Shown: piece after piece, positions 1 to 13,087 of the stretch
How positions within the stretch are numbered: the stretch's first letter is position 1
How the letters are laid out: each line of letters begins with the position of its first letter
Assembly: GCA_903632075.3 (NCBI GenBank)
Contig: CAHIKZ030001197.1
Span: 483,501 to 547,500 of the forward strand
Source of the DNA: Acanthosepion pharaonis
Lineage: Eukaryota > Mollusca > Cephalopoda > Sepiida > Sepiidae
Length of the DNA: 64,000 bases
Reading direction: 5' to 3'
The notes under the pieces: model-generated
Seen by the model: only the letters and a program-made list of their open reading frames with translations
What the model was told of the DNA's origin: nothing
Database searches by the model: none
Translations under genes and position numbers: made by a program

Positions 1-460
1 TTTTTTGTTTCATAGGTTAAAAGAGTATTTATAATTTATTTTGAAGCCTTAGTGATTGAAATTTTGATAGTTTTAAGTGGGTAATTGCATTTGAGAAAGT
101 AACTGAATAGTTGTCTTATGGGTTGGGTTTTTTAATCCCCATTTTGTGAACAAATACGTTTTATGCGTAAATATTATTATTAATTTTTTAGGTTGGCGGG
201 ATGGCAGCTATTGTAAATTAGGTAGCAATGACCATCTGTGGGTTTGATGTATCGTGTTGTGAAGATGTGGTTGTTATTTAGACATATCCATACGTCCAGA
301 AACGGAATGGAAGTGGTGGAATATTCCATTGCGAATTTGACGGTGTGGTGGAAATTGTTGAGGTATTTTTAAGGTTAACTTAGATCCACATCTTAGTTTT
401 AAAAATGAAAGAACGTCTTATTAGAAAAATAACAACATCATTTCATAAATATGATGCATT
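1..460. other. unassigned AT-rich intergenic DNA
   Basis: No open frame, RNA-like box or repeat was recognised here. The sequence is AT-rich with short poly-T runs and leads into the SINE array. Confidence 0.5.
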
Positions 461-461
461 G

Positions 462-1127
462 TGCACTTCGACAGTAGAATGTGGGTAACAGCAGAATTGT
501 TTCGTAGATCAATTACGACTGAATGGTGACTTCGATCCTCATTGAGTGCCCCATAATTTCCGCCTTGTGCCGCATCTAAGCTATGCTAAGAAAATCATTT
601 GGTCATTTCAACGTGGTGTAACGGTTAGCTAGCTTGTCTTGCTCGGCCACTGACGACTGAATATTGAGTTCGATCCTCACAAGGAACCCCATAATTTCGG
701 CCTTGGGCCACAACTAAGTTAGGCTTAGAAAATCATTTGGGCATTTCTACGTGGGGTAATGGTTAGCAAACTTGTCTTTCTCGGCCAATTATGACTGAAT
801 AGTGAGTTTGATCCTCACTGGGTGCCCCATACTTTCGGCCTTGTGCCACATCTAAGCTACACGAAGAAAATCATTTGGGCATTTCGACGTGGTGTAATGG
901 TTAGCTAGCTTGTCTTGCTCCACAAATTACAACTGAATATTGAGTTCGATCCTTACTAAGTGCCTCATACATTCGGCCTTATGACGAAATGATTTGCTCA
1001 CTTCGACGTGGTGTAAGAGTTATCAAGATTGTCTCGCTAGATCAATTACGACTAGTGAGTTTGATCGTCACTGGGTGCCCCATACTGTCGCTCTGGTGCC
1101 TCATCTAAGCTATGCAGAGAAAATCAC
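462..1127 (+). repeat. tandem array of a tRNA-derived SINE (SINE-A), five units of about 138 bp
   Basis: Each unit carries an RNA polymerase III A box (TGGTGTAATGG or variant at about 614, 751, 890 and 1009) and a B box (TTCGATCC or TTTGATCC at 531, 669, 807, 945 and 1060). The first four B boxes are exactly 138 bp apart; the last interval is 115 bp because of a deletion. After the B box each unit has a short conserved body that reads as a rightward tail. The first unit has a degraded A box. Single copies of the same SINE lie on the minus strand near 50.85 and 51.1 kb. SINEs are normally dispersed, so a head-to-tail array is unusual. Several degraded boxes suggest the units are no longer transcribed. 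Confidence 0.8.
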
Positions 1128-1924
1128 CGTAAATCGGACGCATTCAGCATTTAATGATAATCTTGCATTGCAACATTTTTTAAAATCATTTCACGCCAAG
1201 TAAAGCAATAAAGCCACTACAACGCAAGTTTTTAAAAATGGTTTTGCCAACGTCTATCTTTTCATTATTTTCTACTCTTTCATTCCCTTTTTGTTCAGCA
1301 GTCTTTCTCACTTTTTTTCTTTCATTTTCCGATGATTACCTATGTAAACAGTGCAAAGTTAAAACTCGTTTCGAATTTCTATTTTTATACCCGACATCAG
1401 ATCAATGGAATTCCGTGACAGTTGCAAAATGTTGAATTTGTTGCTGTGTGCCTTCCGTAAGAAAATCAAATAAAGAAATGAAATCTGTTTCGCACATATA
1501 ACTGTTGTGTCTGGCTTGTCGAAAACTTTTGATTGCGAGAAAGAAAAAGACGAGACAAGTCGATAAAATCCAAAACCGCAATGAACGCATTTCTTATAGT
1601 GCGTCGTGGACTTTGATGCCGTTTATCTATCATCATTCTAAGATGGTACGAACTAAAGTTAAGCTTACTGCACTAATCAGTCAATATAGACGTACTAGTG
1701 GATTAATGAATTCATCTTGCTTGCAAAGTAGTAAGACGGAAAAGTACTTGGAAGAGGAAAAAAGTCAGTTATGTCCTGACCTCAAAAAGAAAACGTATTG
1801 AGCAAAATTTCATGGAAAAATTAGCTCAGCGGGTGGTGTTGTAATAGAATATTCCAGGCTCCCTATCGCCTTTGTGGACTGGCTGTATCAATACTATATA
1901 TATGGTGAGCACAGGATATACCTT
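1128..1924. other. unassigned intergenic DNA
   Basis: Short open frames occur (for example 1505-1801) but show no recognisable domain, composition bias or conserved motif. I do not call a gene here. Confidence 0.4.
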
Positions 1925-2180
1925 GAGGCTTGCTTCGGCAATTAGTTGGAAATTCGTCTCCAGCTATGCTCGTCGAACTCTCTGCCTTCGGGCGGAGAGG
2001 AATCCAGACGAGGCTATGCCGAAGGACAGAGTCTCGTCTGGGTGGTAGACAGCTACCTGATCCCGTGTATACAAAATTTACGGGGAATTTTTTTCCCGAG
2101 ACTACGGGCTCGGTTTTACCACGCATTAAAAACGGCCTTGTGCCACATCCTCCCTTGCGGGGGGGGGGAAGGTAAATAAC
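1925..2180 (+). repeat. GC-palindrome family, copy 1
   Basis: Part of a dispersed GC-rich repeat seen at least seven times in this window. Landmarks are a hairpin around CTCTGCCTTCGGGCGGAGAG, a GGCAGAGTCTCGTCTGG-like segment, a TATACGGGG..CGGGGAATTTTT segment, a CCTACGGGCTCGG palindrome and a closing TTCGGCCTTGTGCCACAT. Open frames on both strands here are a by-product of GC content and palindromes. No coding or tRNA signature is evident, so the transposition class is unknown. Confidence 0.7.
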
Positions 2181-2385
2181 CTTGCTGTGCTGGTCAAACT
2201 CTCTGCCTCCTGGCAGAGAGGATTCCCAGACGAAGCTATGTCGTAGGGCAGAGTCTCGTCTCGGGAAACAGGTACCCCATACTGTTTTATACGGGGAATT
2301 TTTAGCCGAGCCTACGGGCTCGGTTACACACATTAAATTCGGCCTTGTGCCACATTTGACCGCGTGGGACGCTTGCTAGATAGCC
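2181..2385 (+). repeat. GC-palindrome family, copy 2, in tandem with copy 1
   Basis: It has the same landmarks in the same order as the preceding copy: the CTCTGCCTCC..GGCAGAGAG hairpin, GCAGAGTCTCGTC, ACGGGGAATTTTT, GCCTACGGGCTCGG and GGCCTTGTGCCACAT. It abuts copy 1 directly, and a similar tandem pair occurs at 22.8-23.2 kb, so the family tends to sit in head-to-tail doublets. Confidence 0.7.
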
Positions 2386-2650
2386 TTGCTTTGGGTCATT
2401 ACTAGCTTGCCACTCGATTTCCTATCTTTCAGTAGTGTCTTCTTTTGTACAATAAACATCTCTTCTTACGTGTTGCTGTTCGAGTACTCCCTGTGTCTAT
2501 TTGTAACCTCTTTAAGGATACAACGAAAAAGAAGATTTACAGAAATATCAGATCAGAAATCATTTCCAAACTGAGTCGGCAGTTTGTTAGTAAATGAAGA
2601 ATTATTGTGTGTATCATAATAATGGCCTTATGCCAGACTAAGTTGCTACA

Positions 2651-2652
<2 letters not shown>

Positions 2653-2700
<48 letters not shown>
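2653..2700. repeat. (TA)n microsatellite
   Basis: Uninterrupted TA dinucleotides directly adjoin the Penelope-like relic that follows. Confidence 0.95.
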
Positions 2701-2703
<3 letters not shown>

Positions 2704-2828
2704 TGTTTCATTAAAAAACGACAGACAAGGTACTACGGTTGAGCTTTTTTATTTAATTTTCTTGTGTTCTGACAAGAGCTTTCTTTTCTGGACAAAGGTG
2801 TGTAAGAACTGTCCGAATGTTTTATATT

Positions 2829-2870
2829 TCCGAGCGCTTTCGGCTATACCTTTAGCCATTACCAAGGATG
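2829..2870 (-). ncRNA. degenerate hammerhead-ribozyme-like motif in a PLE terminus
   Basis: Read on the minus strand, it has a perfect 4-bp stem II (GGCU..AGCC), the conserved GAAA, a palindromic GCGC stem III, a UC cleavage dinucleotide and a short stem I (UCC/GGA). The CUGANGA box is replaced by UUGGUAA, so three core positions are wrong and the copy should be inactive. Confidence 0.4.
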
Positions 2871-2956
2871 ATTCGATTATCAGCTTAGTAGAGTGTGTGC
2901 GTTCTGTGTATGTTCAGTGTGTGGTAGTGATGTTTTTAATTTCCGAATACGGTTAG

Positions 2957-3264
2957 CACATTGTGGCTTTGTTCAAACCGGACTCATAAATAATTACATC
3001 GGCTACACAACCACATGTTTATCCAGACGTCTTACGTTACACCTATCTGATCACAGCTCCATCAGAACACATTTAAACACACACTCAGATTTACCCAACT
3101 CCATTAGGAACATACTAGTAGAAAACACAAATATATTAACTGCATCCACCTGCAAAAAAAGACTAAAAATAATGGAAGCTATAATAATAAAAAAGACAAA
3201 GCCAACTCTTAACAATATTAACTACGAACAAAGCCTCAATGTGCTAACCGTATTCGGAAACTAA
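2957..3264 (+). pseudogene. GIY-YIG endonuclease domain of a Penelope-like element
   Basis: The frame is open from 2893 to 3264. After a short non-homologous lead (the inverted terminus) it reads NYIGYTTTCLSRRLTLHLS, the GIY-YIG-like core with the conserved arginine pair. It continues with a C-terminal part containing KKRLKIMEAIIIKKTKPTLN, a pattern I know from PLE endonucleases (residues leading to a conserved glutamate and a K-KPTLN motif). In a full PLE this domain follows the reverse transcriptase and nicks target DNA. Here the RT is missing, so this is a truncated copy. Domain identity is inferred from motif recall, without a profile search. Confidence 0.75.
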
Positions 3265-3679
3265 AAACATCACTACCACACACTGAACATTATTAGGAGT
3301 TTGGTTAAACACTCGTCAATATTCTCTGATGGCTTTACAGCCATCTAGCAAACAGCTTTCCTGATCCACTGCCATGTGGACGCCTTTGGCTTGGCAAAAG
3401 CTACAGGAGGGTGAAAAATGAATGTTTGCGCAAAGAAAGTTCCGATTTCATCCACAGAAAGCGTTGTTTTTCTCAGCGAAAAATAACGGCCACATTCAGT
3501 AAAAAAGGAATATAGGGCAATTCATCTTTAGAAAACTTCAGTGTATCATCTGAAACCTTTCCAAACAACAACGAAATCTGGTCAGTCAAATATCTGCATT
3601 TATTTACAACCTAATATTATGATACTAATTAATCGTAGAGAGGTATAAAAGGATCGGCTGGAATGTTCATAGGCTGAGC

Positions 3680-4560
3680 AAGACACTGTCATGGAATATG
3701 ACTAAATTATGTTTATTTTCAGTATAGTCCTCCTTGCGGTCCACACACTTCTTCACCAATGAGATCCAAGCACCAATGCAACGCCGATAGAAGATTTCAT
3801 CCTGTTGGTCAAAAAAGTCATCAACATCAGATAAGACGACATCATCACTACGATACTGATTCCCAGATAAGTGCTTCTTCAAGTTGGGGAAAAGATGATA
3901 GATAGGTCCAAATCCGGATAATAGGAAGGAGGATCAACCACTACAGACACGCACATTAGCCATTGAAACCTAGAACTGGAGCATTGTTCTGATGAAGCAA
4001 GACCTCTTTCGCCACATTTCCTGGGCGTTTGGTTTTGATAGCTTCTCGAAACGGCCTAAAATGTTGGCATAGTATACTCCATTGATGGTGCGGCCATTTT
4101 GAAGATAGAAAATAAACACAATGCCATTTGCATTCCAAAACTTGGAGATTAAACGACGCTGGACTACTTTGGAGCAGGTGAGAATGGTTTTTCCACTGCA
4201 TGGATTGTCTCTGTGTCTCTGGCTACGTGATAAACCAACTCTCATCCTGGTTTGGGAAATGTCCAAGGAAACCAGCTGGATCTGGTTCAAACAATGTCAA
4301 ATTTTACCGTAATGTAAACAGTCTTGCGGGTTTTTCAACAAGTGCCAGAAGTGGCACCAAATGAGCCTAAAACTTTATCGCACCAAGTCCATTGTACAGA
4401 ATATTCTAAATTCTCTCACGTGATATGTTAATAACATTGAATATTTTATTTATAGTCAATCACCTGTCGTCCATCATCATGTGATGTACACGATCATTAT
4501 TTTCCTCATTGTCGCAGTTGCAGGATGGCCAGACCTTGGATTATCTTAATAACTTTCCTT
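3680..4560 (-). pseudogene. mariner-type transposase, decayed
   Basis: Reading leftwards in several frames, the order matches a mariner transposase: an N-terminal HTH-like part (MMDDR.LTINKIFNVINISRERI), NLTLFEPDPAGFL, a QDESW motif with the first catalytic aspartate, NGRTINGVYYA, HQNNAP, a PDL motif and a C-terminal LKKHLSGNQYRSDDVV segment. The second catalytic aspartate is Asn (HQNNAP instead of HQDNAP), and the third appears lost. Several frameshifts and stops break the frame, so the copy is dead. Inverted repeats could not be fixed with confidence. Confidence 0.85.
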
Positions 4561-5974
4561 TCCCTTTCTAAATCCAGCCGCCTACTTTTTCACTAATGAG
4601 CGTAATCCCTTAATATAGCAACCTTGTCAGCATGGTCCTCCTTGGGAGATAAACCCTATTTTTCCCCAGGTTCTTGGTAACACCACGATGCCAAAATTTT
4701 ATCTATTTCTAAGAGAAGTCACTATTTGTTACTCTTGAAGTATTCTTTGAACAGTCAGATGCCTATATACCGGAAAGGAAACGAAGTAGTTATGAAGAAG
4801 AGTCGAAATTAACGTAGGCAAGATTTCAGCTGGTGGACTTTTCAACTCTTCTTCGTACACTATAGAATCCATTTGAGTAACATGTAACGGGAGCGTGTTT
4901 CAAAGTTAGACATTCGTCATCAAGAGATAAACAAATTTCACTCCTCCCTATACCAGACGCTGACCTCTGGGTGTGTAGGAAATCTTGCCAGTCATTCTTT
5001 ATTGACAGCGAGTTTGAAATGTCGACTTTTGTAGAGGGATCGATAACTGAATTTAAATTTGAGTTAATTTAAAACTTGTAAAAATGCGGAAATTAATTTG
5101 GCAAGAATTAACTCGACAGCTGTATACAACAGCTTTATAAGATCAATGGTTAAAACAAGTCTTTGAGAGTGTGATGCCTGAGGCTATTGGCGAGGGCCTT
5201 CCTTCTTTGAATACTTGTGCTACAGATTCACAAAGAACTGTAACAAATAATAGAAACCATAGCACTATTGGCTGCACGGTCAATGAATGGTAATGTTTCC
5301 TTATGGGGAAACGGCTTACCATTACCAGTTGTACACCTTAAGATTTTCATTTAAAAAGACCGCAAGATCGCTTTCTAAGTGATGAAACTTTAAAATAAAA
5401 GGTTAATTTCACTTGGTGAGAAACCCTTGAGTCCCCGTTATGATGTGTGGTCTGACAACACATAACACTTAATTCGACAGACTCATTCGTTATAGCAGTA
5501 TTCAATACTCAGCTAGACACGTCGCTCCAGTATTATTATCCTCTGACAATTACTCATGACTACTTATCATAAATGGATCACTCCATTCATGATAGTAAGG
5601 AGATTAACTGGCTCTTACCACAATAGACCCAAATCCCTGACACTTTGACCAAAGAATATCAATTTAACTGTTGTTGTCCTCCTCTTGTACAATTAGATAG
5701 TGTACATAATACCTAATCTCAGAAATATATATAGATAACGATGAATATATTAATAAATAAATTTAATATTTGTTATATTTGAAAAGTTTTTCCTTCCGTC
5801 TCCAAATTATTAGTCTACTAAATTCCAGTACAAGGCTCGAGAGCCAATCAATGAAGAGAGATACTGTCAAAATGCTAATGAGTAAAGATTAGGGAGAAAG
5901 ATTATGATTGACCATTGACATGAAGATGTCAAGATTGAAGTGTTCAAGGAAGCACCCAAATGGGAGACTGTCCT
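4561..5974. other. unassigned intergenic DNA
   Basis: The first few hundred bases may be the 5' untranslated side of the mariner relic. A local hairpin sits near 5300-5335 (TGGTAATG..TTACCATTA around a GTTTCC/GGAAAC pair). Nothing else is recognisable. Confidence 0.4.
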
Positions 5975-6200
5975 GCAAAGTGGTAGCTGTTGGGGAAACG
6001 CTATCCGAGTGGAATTTTCTTTTTACATTTGGAACGCGGGGGCATGAGGGTGATTAGACGTTGTGTAAGTAGCATGGTAGTGTACAAGCCTGAACTGATG
6101 GAACTAAAGAATAGAGCTCATCTGAACATTATCCATGGAAAAAATGATAGATTAGTCATCTCAGCAGTCCACAGTTTACTTTTCTATATTATTTGTCAAT
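5975..6200 (+). repeat. dispersed repeat family (copies also at 22.0 and 33.4 kb)
   Basis: It shares with 21995-22200 a run of GGGGAAACG..ATCCGA, TTTTCTTTTTACATTTGGAAC and a later segment about an AACTGATGGAACTAA core, then TGAACATTATCCATGG. A third, shorter copy is near 33400-33500. There is no coding potential; the class is unknown. Confidence 0.5.
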
Positions 6201-6224
6201 TGCCATGGCTTTGAGAGTAGATAT

Positions 6225-6515
6225 TTACTCAACCCCCCACGAGATCAGGTTTAATGTGGGGAGCCCGAGCGCGTGCATCCGGGCAAGGAACAAAAATTTC
6301 CCAAGCCCCCGCAACCGTTGGTTGCGCTGGCCTCGGTGCGTGCACCGATCCTTCTCTCTAGTGCAATGAAAAGGCGCGGCCTCGGGCAGCTGTTCCCCAG
6401 GGCTGGACATCTCTCAGTATAATTTTCCTCAGTTGCGATTCTGTCCGTTGACGGAGTCGCCCCTGAGCGCACTCTGTCCAAGGACAGAGACGCATCTGAG
6501 AAATGATGAGTAGAT
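6225..6515 (-). repeat. GC-rich repeat, divergent relative of the GC-palindrome family
   Basis: TTTAATGTGGGGAGCCCGAGC matches the end of the minus-strand GC-palindrome copy at 48.0 kb, and a CTCTGTCC..GGACAGAG hairpin recalls the family's hairpin. The middle diverges, so membership is tentative. Minus-strand open frames here are not convincing genes. Confidence 0.4.
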
Positions 6516-6892
6516 GTGTACCTACTCAAAAAGAGTAATTTTCACGCATGACTTTTAGAGTATGATAGATGAGTGTTTCCCCTTTGACTTTTATACGATT
6601 CTTAATTCAGAGTAGTCCTTTTCTTTGAATAGCTAGCCTAGTATACCATACTATTTAATCCATAACTGGGAGAAGAGATTGTTTCATGCATTTCCCATGT
6701 AGCAGAATAAAGCCAGAATTTGAACTCGACTTGTTAATTTCATTTTACGCATGCGAGGTGCTTAATTAGTAAAATAACATTTCCAGAAGAACTTTAATTT
6801 AAAATACTTTTTACAATATTTTAAAAAATAAAGTTTAAAATATATGTGTAATTTGGGAACTTTTAAGCTCCATCCACAGCGTCAACATTTTA

Positions 6893-6976
6893 CATAAAAC
6901 ATTTTTACATAAAATATTTTTGCATAAAACATTTTTACATAAAATATTTTTGCATAAAACATTTTTACATAAAACA
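6893..6976. repeat. short tandem repeat, 16-bp half-units in a 32-bp period
   Basis: AACATTTTTACATAAA alternates with ATATTTTTGCATAAA for about five half-units. Confidence 0.85.
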
Positions 6977-7228
6977 AGGACATTGATAATTTCCTAAATG
7001 TTCAACATGACACCCTCTTTGTTACGTTCTTCTTTCTCTTCTTGCATTGTAGTTTAGAAATATTAAATCCCTAAGAAAATGGATTAACCTATATCATTTA
7101 TAGCTTGCAAGGTATACATTTTTATTCGCCAATTCATAAGTTGGAATCTATAAAATTCTAAAAATTAATTATATTAAAACGGCGATAAATGGTAGGCTTA
7201 GTTTTAAGCATTTACCCATTTCAAATGC

Positions 7229-8310
7229 AGTAAATTGATCGTGTATAGCATGACCGTCATTGGCAAATCCCTAGAGAATACAGTGTAGATACCGGAATTA
7301 TCCAAGTCACCCAGGCCTTATATAAAGATGCCACCCATGCAGCTTTTCTGGGAAAACAAATAGAAGGATTCTTCCGGACAACTGTCGGCGTGCGACAGGG
7401 ATGCATACTTTCACTCATATTGTTCTGCCTAATTCTAGAGAGAACCATTCAAAAAACAATGGACGACCGTGATCCTTCAATCTATATCGGTGGCAGACGC
7501 GTCTTTAATTTACGTTTTGCAGATGACATTGACCTCATAACAGGTAGTTACAGTGAGCTCCAGGACTTGACCAACAAACTTTTTGAAACAGCAGGAGCAT
7601 ATAGATTGAAGGTCAGCTCCGAGAAATCCAAAGTCATGGTGAATAGCACAAACAGTAACACATGTGTCAACATTACCATGAATGGGAATTCAGTGGAGAA
7701 TGTGTTCAGTTTTAAATACTTTAAGAGTAGTCTAGTCTAAAGATGGTACTCTCAACTCGGAAATCCGCACACAGATTGGCGCAGCCATGGCTGCGATGGC
7801 CAAATTGACAAGAATATGGAAGAGCAAAATCAACTTTCAGACAAAATACGGACTGTACGAATCGCTGGAAGCCTCTATTGTCTTATAAGTATATGAAACG
7901 TGGACAGTGTTGGCACATAGAGATAGAAGAATTCAAGCGTTTGAGAACAAATGCATGAGAAAGCAACTTGGCATTTTCTATTGGGAACAAAAAACGAATG
8001 AGTTTGTCCAGAAAAGGGTTGAAAGTTTCGTGGGACACCAGTGACACTTCTCGACACTGTCAGACGGAGAAAAATATTGTGGTTTGAACATATTACAAGG
8101 CACAGCAGCCTGTGCAAGACCATCATGCAAGGTACCGTTGAAGGACACCAACACAAAAAATGTTTGGACAATGTCAAAAAATGAACAGGTATGACTATAC
8201 CAGAATTGCTGATGGCTGTCGTTAATAGACCATTGTGGAAAAGAGTGTGACTTCTGCATTCGGATCCGCGCTACAATTACAAAAGTCAAGCGGATGATTG
8301 AGAAGGATAT
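7229..8310 (+). pseudogene. LINE reverse transcriptase, C-terminal two-thirds (LINE group A, first copy)
   Basis: It carries the RT core in order: a palm entry similar to FDRVWHD, an ALYKDATHAAFLG stretch, motif B as GVRQGCILS (from about 7391), and the catalytic FADDIDLI box near 7515-7540 in the open frame 7390-7740. It continues in other frames with a thumb-like SFKY segment, AMAAMAKLTRIW, an SLVT/YETW-like step, and a C-terminal RRRKILWFEHITRHSSLCKTIMQG segment near 8065-8135. It ends with PELLMAVVNRPLWKRV and a short tail. The FADD active site is intact, but frameshifts at about 7740 and later disable the protein. This group encodes target-primed reverse transcription proteins. The end near 8310 is set by the 3' end it shares with the second copy. 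Confidence 0.88.
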
Positions 8311-8815
8311 GCTTGCTGGCAATAACAAACAGGCCTAAAATATTCTCAAATCCGTCGCTTAGACGAGCCAACAAAGAGCAACGGTCGTAGATGATAAGAA
8401 CGGTAAATTGTTGACGGAGAGTGAGGCGGTTCTACATAGATGGACGCAATGCTCTGATGGTTTATACAATGACCAGCTTCATCCAGATATCTCCATATTG
8501 TAAAGTGACCATCACTCCACAGAAGAAGACGAGACCAGACCATCAATAATGAAAGAAAAGGTTGAGTTAGCAGTAAAGAGCATGATAAACTGCACGTCAC
8601 TCGGAGTGGATAATATTCCCTCTGAGCTGTTAAAACATGGAGGTGAAGAAACCATCAGTCACAGCAACACTATGCCAGAAGATTTGGGACTAACGAGTGG
8701 ACATTGGTAACACCCCTGTCAAAAAAAGGACGCCTTAGGCAGTGTCGAAAATACAGAAAAATTAGCCTGATCAGTCATGCTAGTAAAGTCCTACTGTGTA
8801 TCATTTTAATGTGGA
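8311..8815 (+). pseudogene. LINE group A, second copy: pre-RT linker and start of RT
   Basis: Directly after the 3' end of the first copy, the translation reads DDKNGKLLTESEAVLHRWTQ, then LYNDQLHPDISIL, AVKSMINCTSLGVDNIPSELLKH (the RT entry with a conserved GxDxIP) and LRQCRKYRKISLISHASKVLL (RT motif 2 region). It breaks off near 8800 and, after about 150 bp of unassigned sequence, resumes in the C-terminal tandem array. The RT catalytic part is thus deleted. The head-to-tail order of two copies is either tandem insertion or an unequal-exchange product. Confidence 0.8.
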
Positions 8816-8961
8816 TTTGTGTGATAAGAGGAGAGAACTGACAGGAAAGAAGCACTCGAGTGCCGAGGACTATGCCCAACATCAGGAAGTGCACAGTGAC
8901 GTGAGTAGAAAAAAGGGAGCAGCTAAAGAGGAGTGAATGCAAAATAAGTGCAAAACCATTG

Positions 8962-9640
8962 CGCAAAATGGCGTGGTTTGGATATATTAGAAGGCACAAC
9001 ATCTTGTGCAAGACCATCATGCAAGGCTCTGTTGAAGGTAAACGTAGGAGAGGACAGCAACGCGAAATGGCGTGGTTTGCATATATTAGAAGGTACGACA
9101 ACCTGCGCAAGACTATCATGCAAGTCTCCGTTGAATGTGGACGCAGTAGAGGACACCAACGCAAAATGGCGTGGTTTGGATATATTAGAAGGCATAACAA
9201 CCTGTGCAAGACCATCATGCAAGGCTCTGTTGAAGGTAAACGTAAGAGAGGACAGCAACGCGAAATGGCGTGTTTTGGATATATTAGAAGGTACGACAGC
9301 CTGTGCAAGACCATCATGCAAGGCTCCGTTGAAGGTGGACATAGGAGAGGACACCAACGCAAAATGGCGTGGTTTGGATATATTAGAAGGTACGACAGCC
9401 TGTGCAAGACCATCATGCAAGGCTCCGTTGAAGGTGGACGTAGGAGAGGACACCAACGCAAAATGGCGTGGTTTGGATATATTAGAAGGTACGACAGCCT
9501 GTGCAAGACCATCATGCAAGGCTCCGTTGAAGGTTGACGTAGGAGAGGACACCAACGCAAAATGGCGTGGTTTGGATATATTAGAAGGCACAACAACCTG
9601 TGCAAGACCATGATGCAAGGCTCCGTTGAAGGTAAAAGTC
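8962..9640 (+). repeat. seven tandem 99-bp copies of a LINE C-terminal protein module
   Basis: ATGGCGTGGTTTGGATAT-type starts occur at 8968, 9067, 9166, 9265, 9364, 9463 and 9562, exactly 99 bp apart. The period is 33 codons, so the frame is kept: 8959-9537 reads 192 residues with repeated WFGYIRRYDSLCKTIMQG and SVEGGRRRGHQRK blocks. Units 1 and 3 share HN..LCK and KR-RGQQRE; units 2 and 4-6 share YD..L and RGHQRK, which suggests dimer-level duplication followed by copying of units 4-6. A GGA-to-TGA change stops the frame in unit 6. The single-copy source is visible in the first LINE copy at about 8065-8160. Because 99 is divisible by three, long minus-strand and second-frame open frames also arise; those are shadows. 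Confidence 0.95.
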
Positions 9641-9790
9641 TGATTGGCCAATGTCAAAAAAAAAGGACAGGTATGACAGTATCATAATTGCTGATGGCTG
9701 CCGTTAATAGTCTGTTAGGTTAAGAGTGTGGCTTCTGCATTCGGATCCTACAATTACAAAATTCAAGTGGATAATGATGAATGAACTGTG
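9641..9790 (+). pseudogene. 3' end of LINE group A second copy
   Basis: After the last module the translation continues as ANVKKRTGMTVS.LLMAAVNS, matching the end of the first copy (VPELLMAVVNRPLWKRV). The two share the same 3' tail ending in CAAGTGGAT and a short ATGA-type tail. Confidence 0.8.
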
Positions 9791-11856
<2,066 letters not shown>

Positions 11857-12060
11857 TTATAAACCAGTCTTTGAATTTTGTTTCAAGAACCTCGAAATGA
11901 TTAGTAGGAGCACCAGATCAAATATGTCAGCTGTATTCAATACACTGGCAAATTGTAGATCTATAAATCTGCAAGAGCAATTCTGACGAGAAAAAAATGT
12001 TCTAGCACGACACAAGGAAACGACTTTTCTTACAGTCGACATAGCAATTGTATCGATATA
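11857..12060 (+). repeat. dispersed repeat shared with 20.87-21.07 kb
   Basis: Matching landmarks in the same order: CACCAGATCAAAT versus CTAGACCAGATTTGG, ATTCAATAC, AATTGTAGATCTATAAAT versus AATGGTAGACTTATAAAT, and an ending TCTTACAG..AGCAATTG. Both copies are diverged. Class unknown. Confidence 0.5.
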
Positions 12061-12192
12061 CTTGCTTCAATTTGAGGGTTAACCTTAACCTTTTCAACAA
12101 CACTGGGGTGTCGCCCACATCTCTTTTCGCTTGGAATTTTTATAAGTTTATAGTGAATGAATGTTTGAAATCGGTAATTCTGGTGGTGATGG

Positions 12193-12196
<4 letters not shown>

Positions 12197-12285
<89 letters not shown>

Positions 12286-12545
12286 CATATATATTTATAC
12301 ATATATATAATCATACATAAATTTATACATATATAATCATACATATATATATATATTTATAAATATATATATACATATTCGTACATATATATATCTATAT
12401 AATCATACATATATATATTTATACATATATAATCATACATATATATATATTTATAAATATATATATACATAATCGTACATATATATATCTATATAATCAT
12501 ACATATATATTTTACATATATATAATCATACATATATATATTTAT

Positions 12546-12599
<54 letters not shown>

Positions 12600-12614
12600 C
12601 AGAATATATATATC

Positions 12615-12646
<32 letters not shown>

Positions 12647-12655
12647 ATATATAAT

Positions 12656-12692
<37 letters not shown>

Positions 12693-13002
12693 CATATATA
12701 TTTATAATCATATATATACATATATATTTATACATATATATATAATCAAATACATATATATTTATACATATAATTTTATACATATATATAATCATACAAA
12801 TACATATATATTTATACATATATATATATTTATACATATATATATAATCATACAAATACATATATATTTATACATATATATATATTTATACATATATATA
12901 TAATCATACAAATACATATATATTTATACATATATATATATATAATCATACATATACATATATATTTATACATATAAAATAATCATACATATATATATAA
13001 TC

Positions 13003-13035
<33 letters not shown>

Positions 13036-13087
13036 ATCATACATATATATATATTAATCATATATATATAATTTATACATATATATA

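Larger units (their letters stand above)
2701..3292 (+). mobile_element. Penelope-like element relic with inverted terminal segment
   Basis: The relic holds a GIY-YIG endonuclease reading frame flanked by an inverted repeat of about 50 bp: 2908-2956 is the reverse complement of 3239-3288. The left part (2701-2956) is therefore an inverted copy of the element's 3' end. Inverted terminal pLTRs are a known feature of Penelope-like elements. The left inverted part also carries a degenerate hammerhead-like motif. The reverse transcriptase domain is absent. The (TA)n tract lies exactly at the left edge. Confidence 0.7.

Noticed and set aside
1863..2333. A 156-codon minus-strand frame
   Set aside because: It lies wholly in two copies of the GC-palindrome repeat; other copies of the repeat do not keep the frame.
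8775..9657. Minus-strand frames of 278 and 244 codons over the LINE module array
   Set aside because: Because the 99-bp period is divisible by three, any stop-free frame of one unit is extended; the plus-strand frame matches the LINE protein and these do not.
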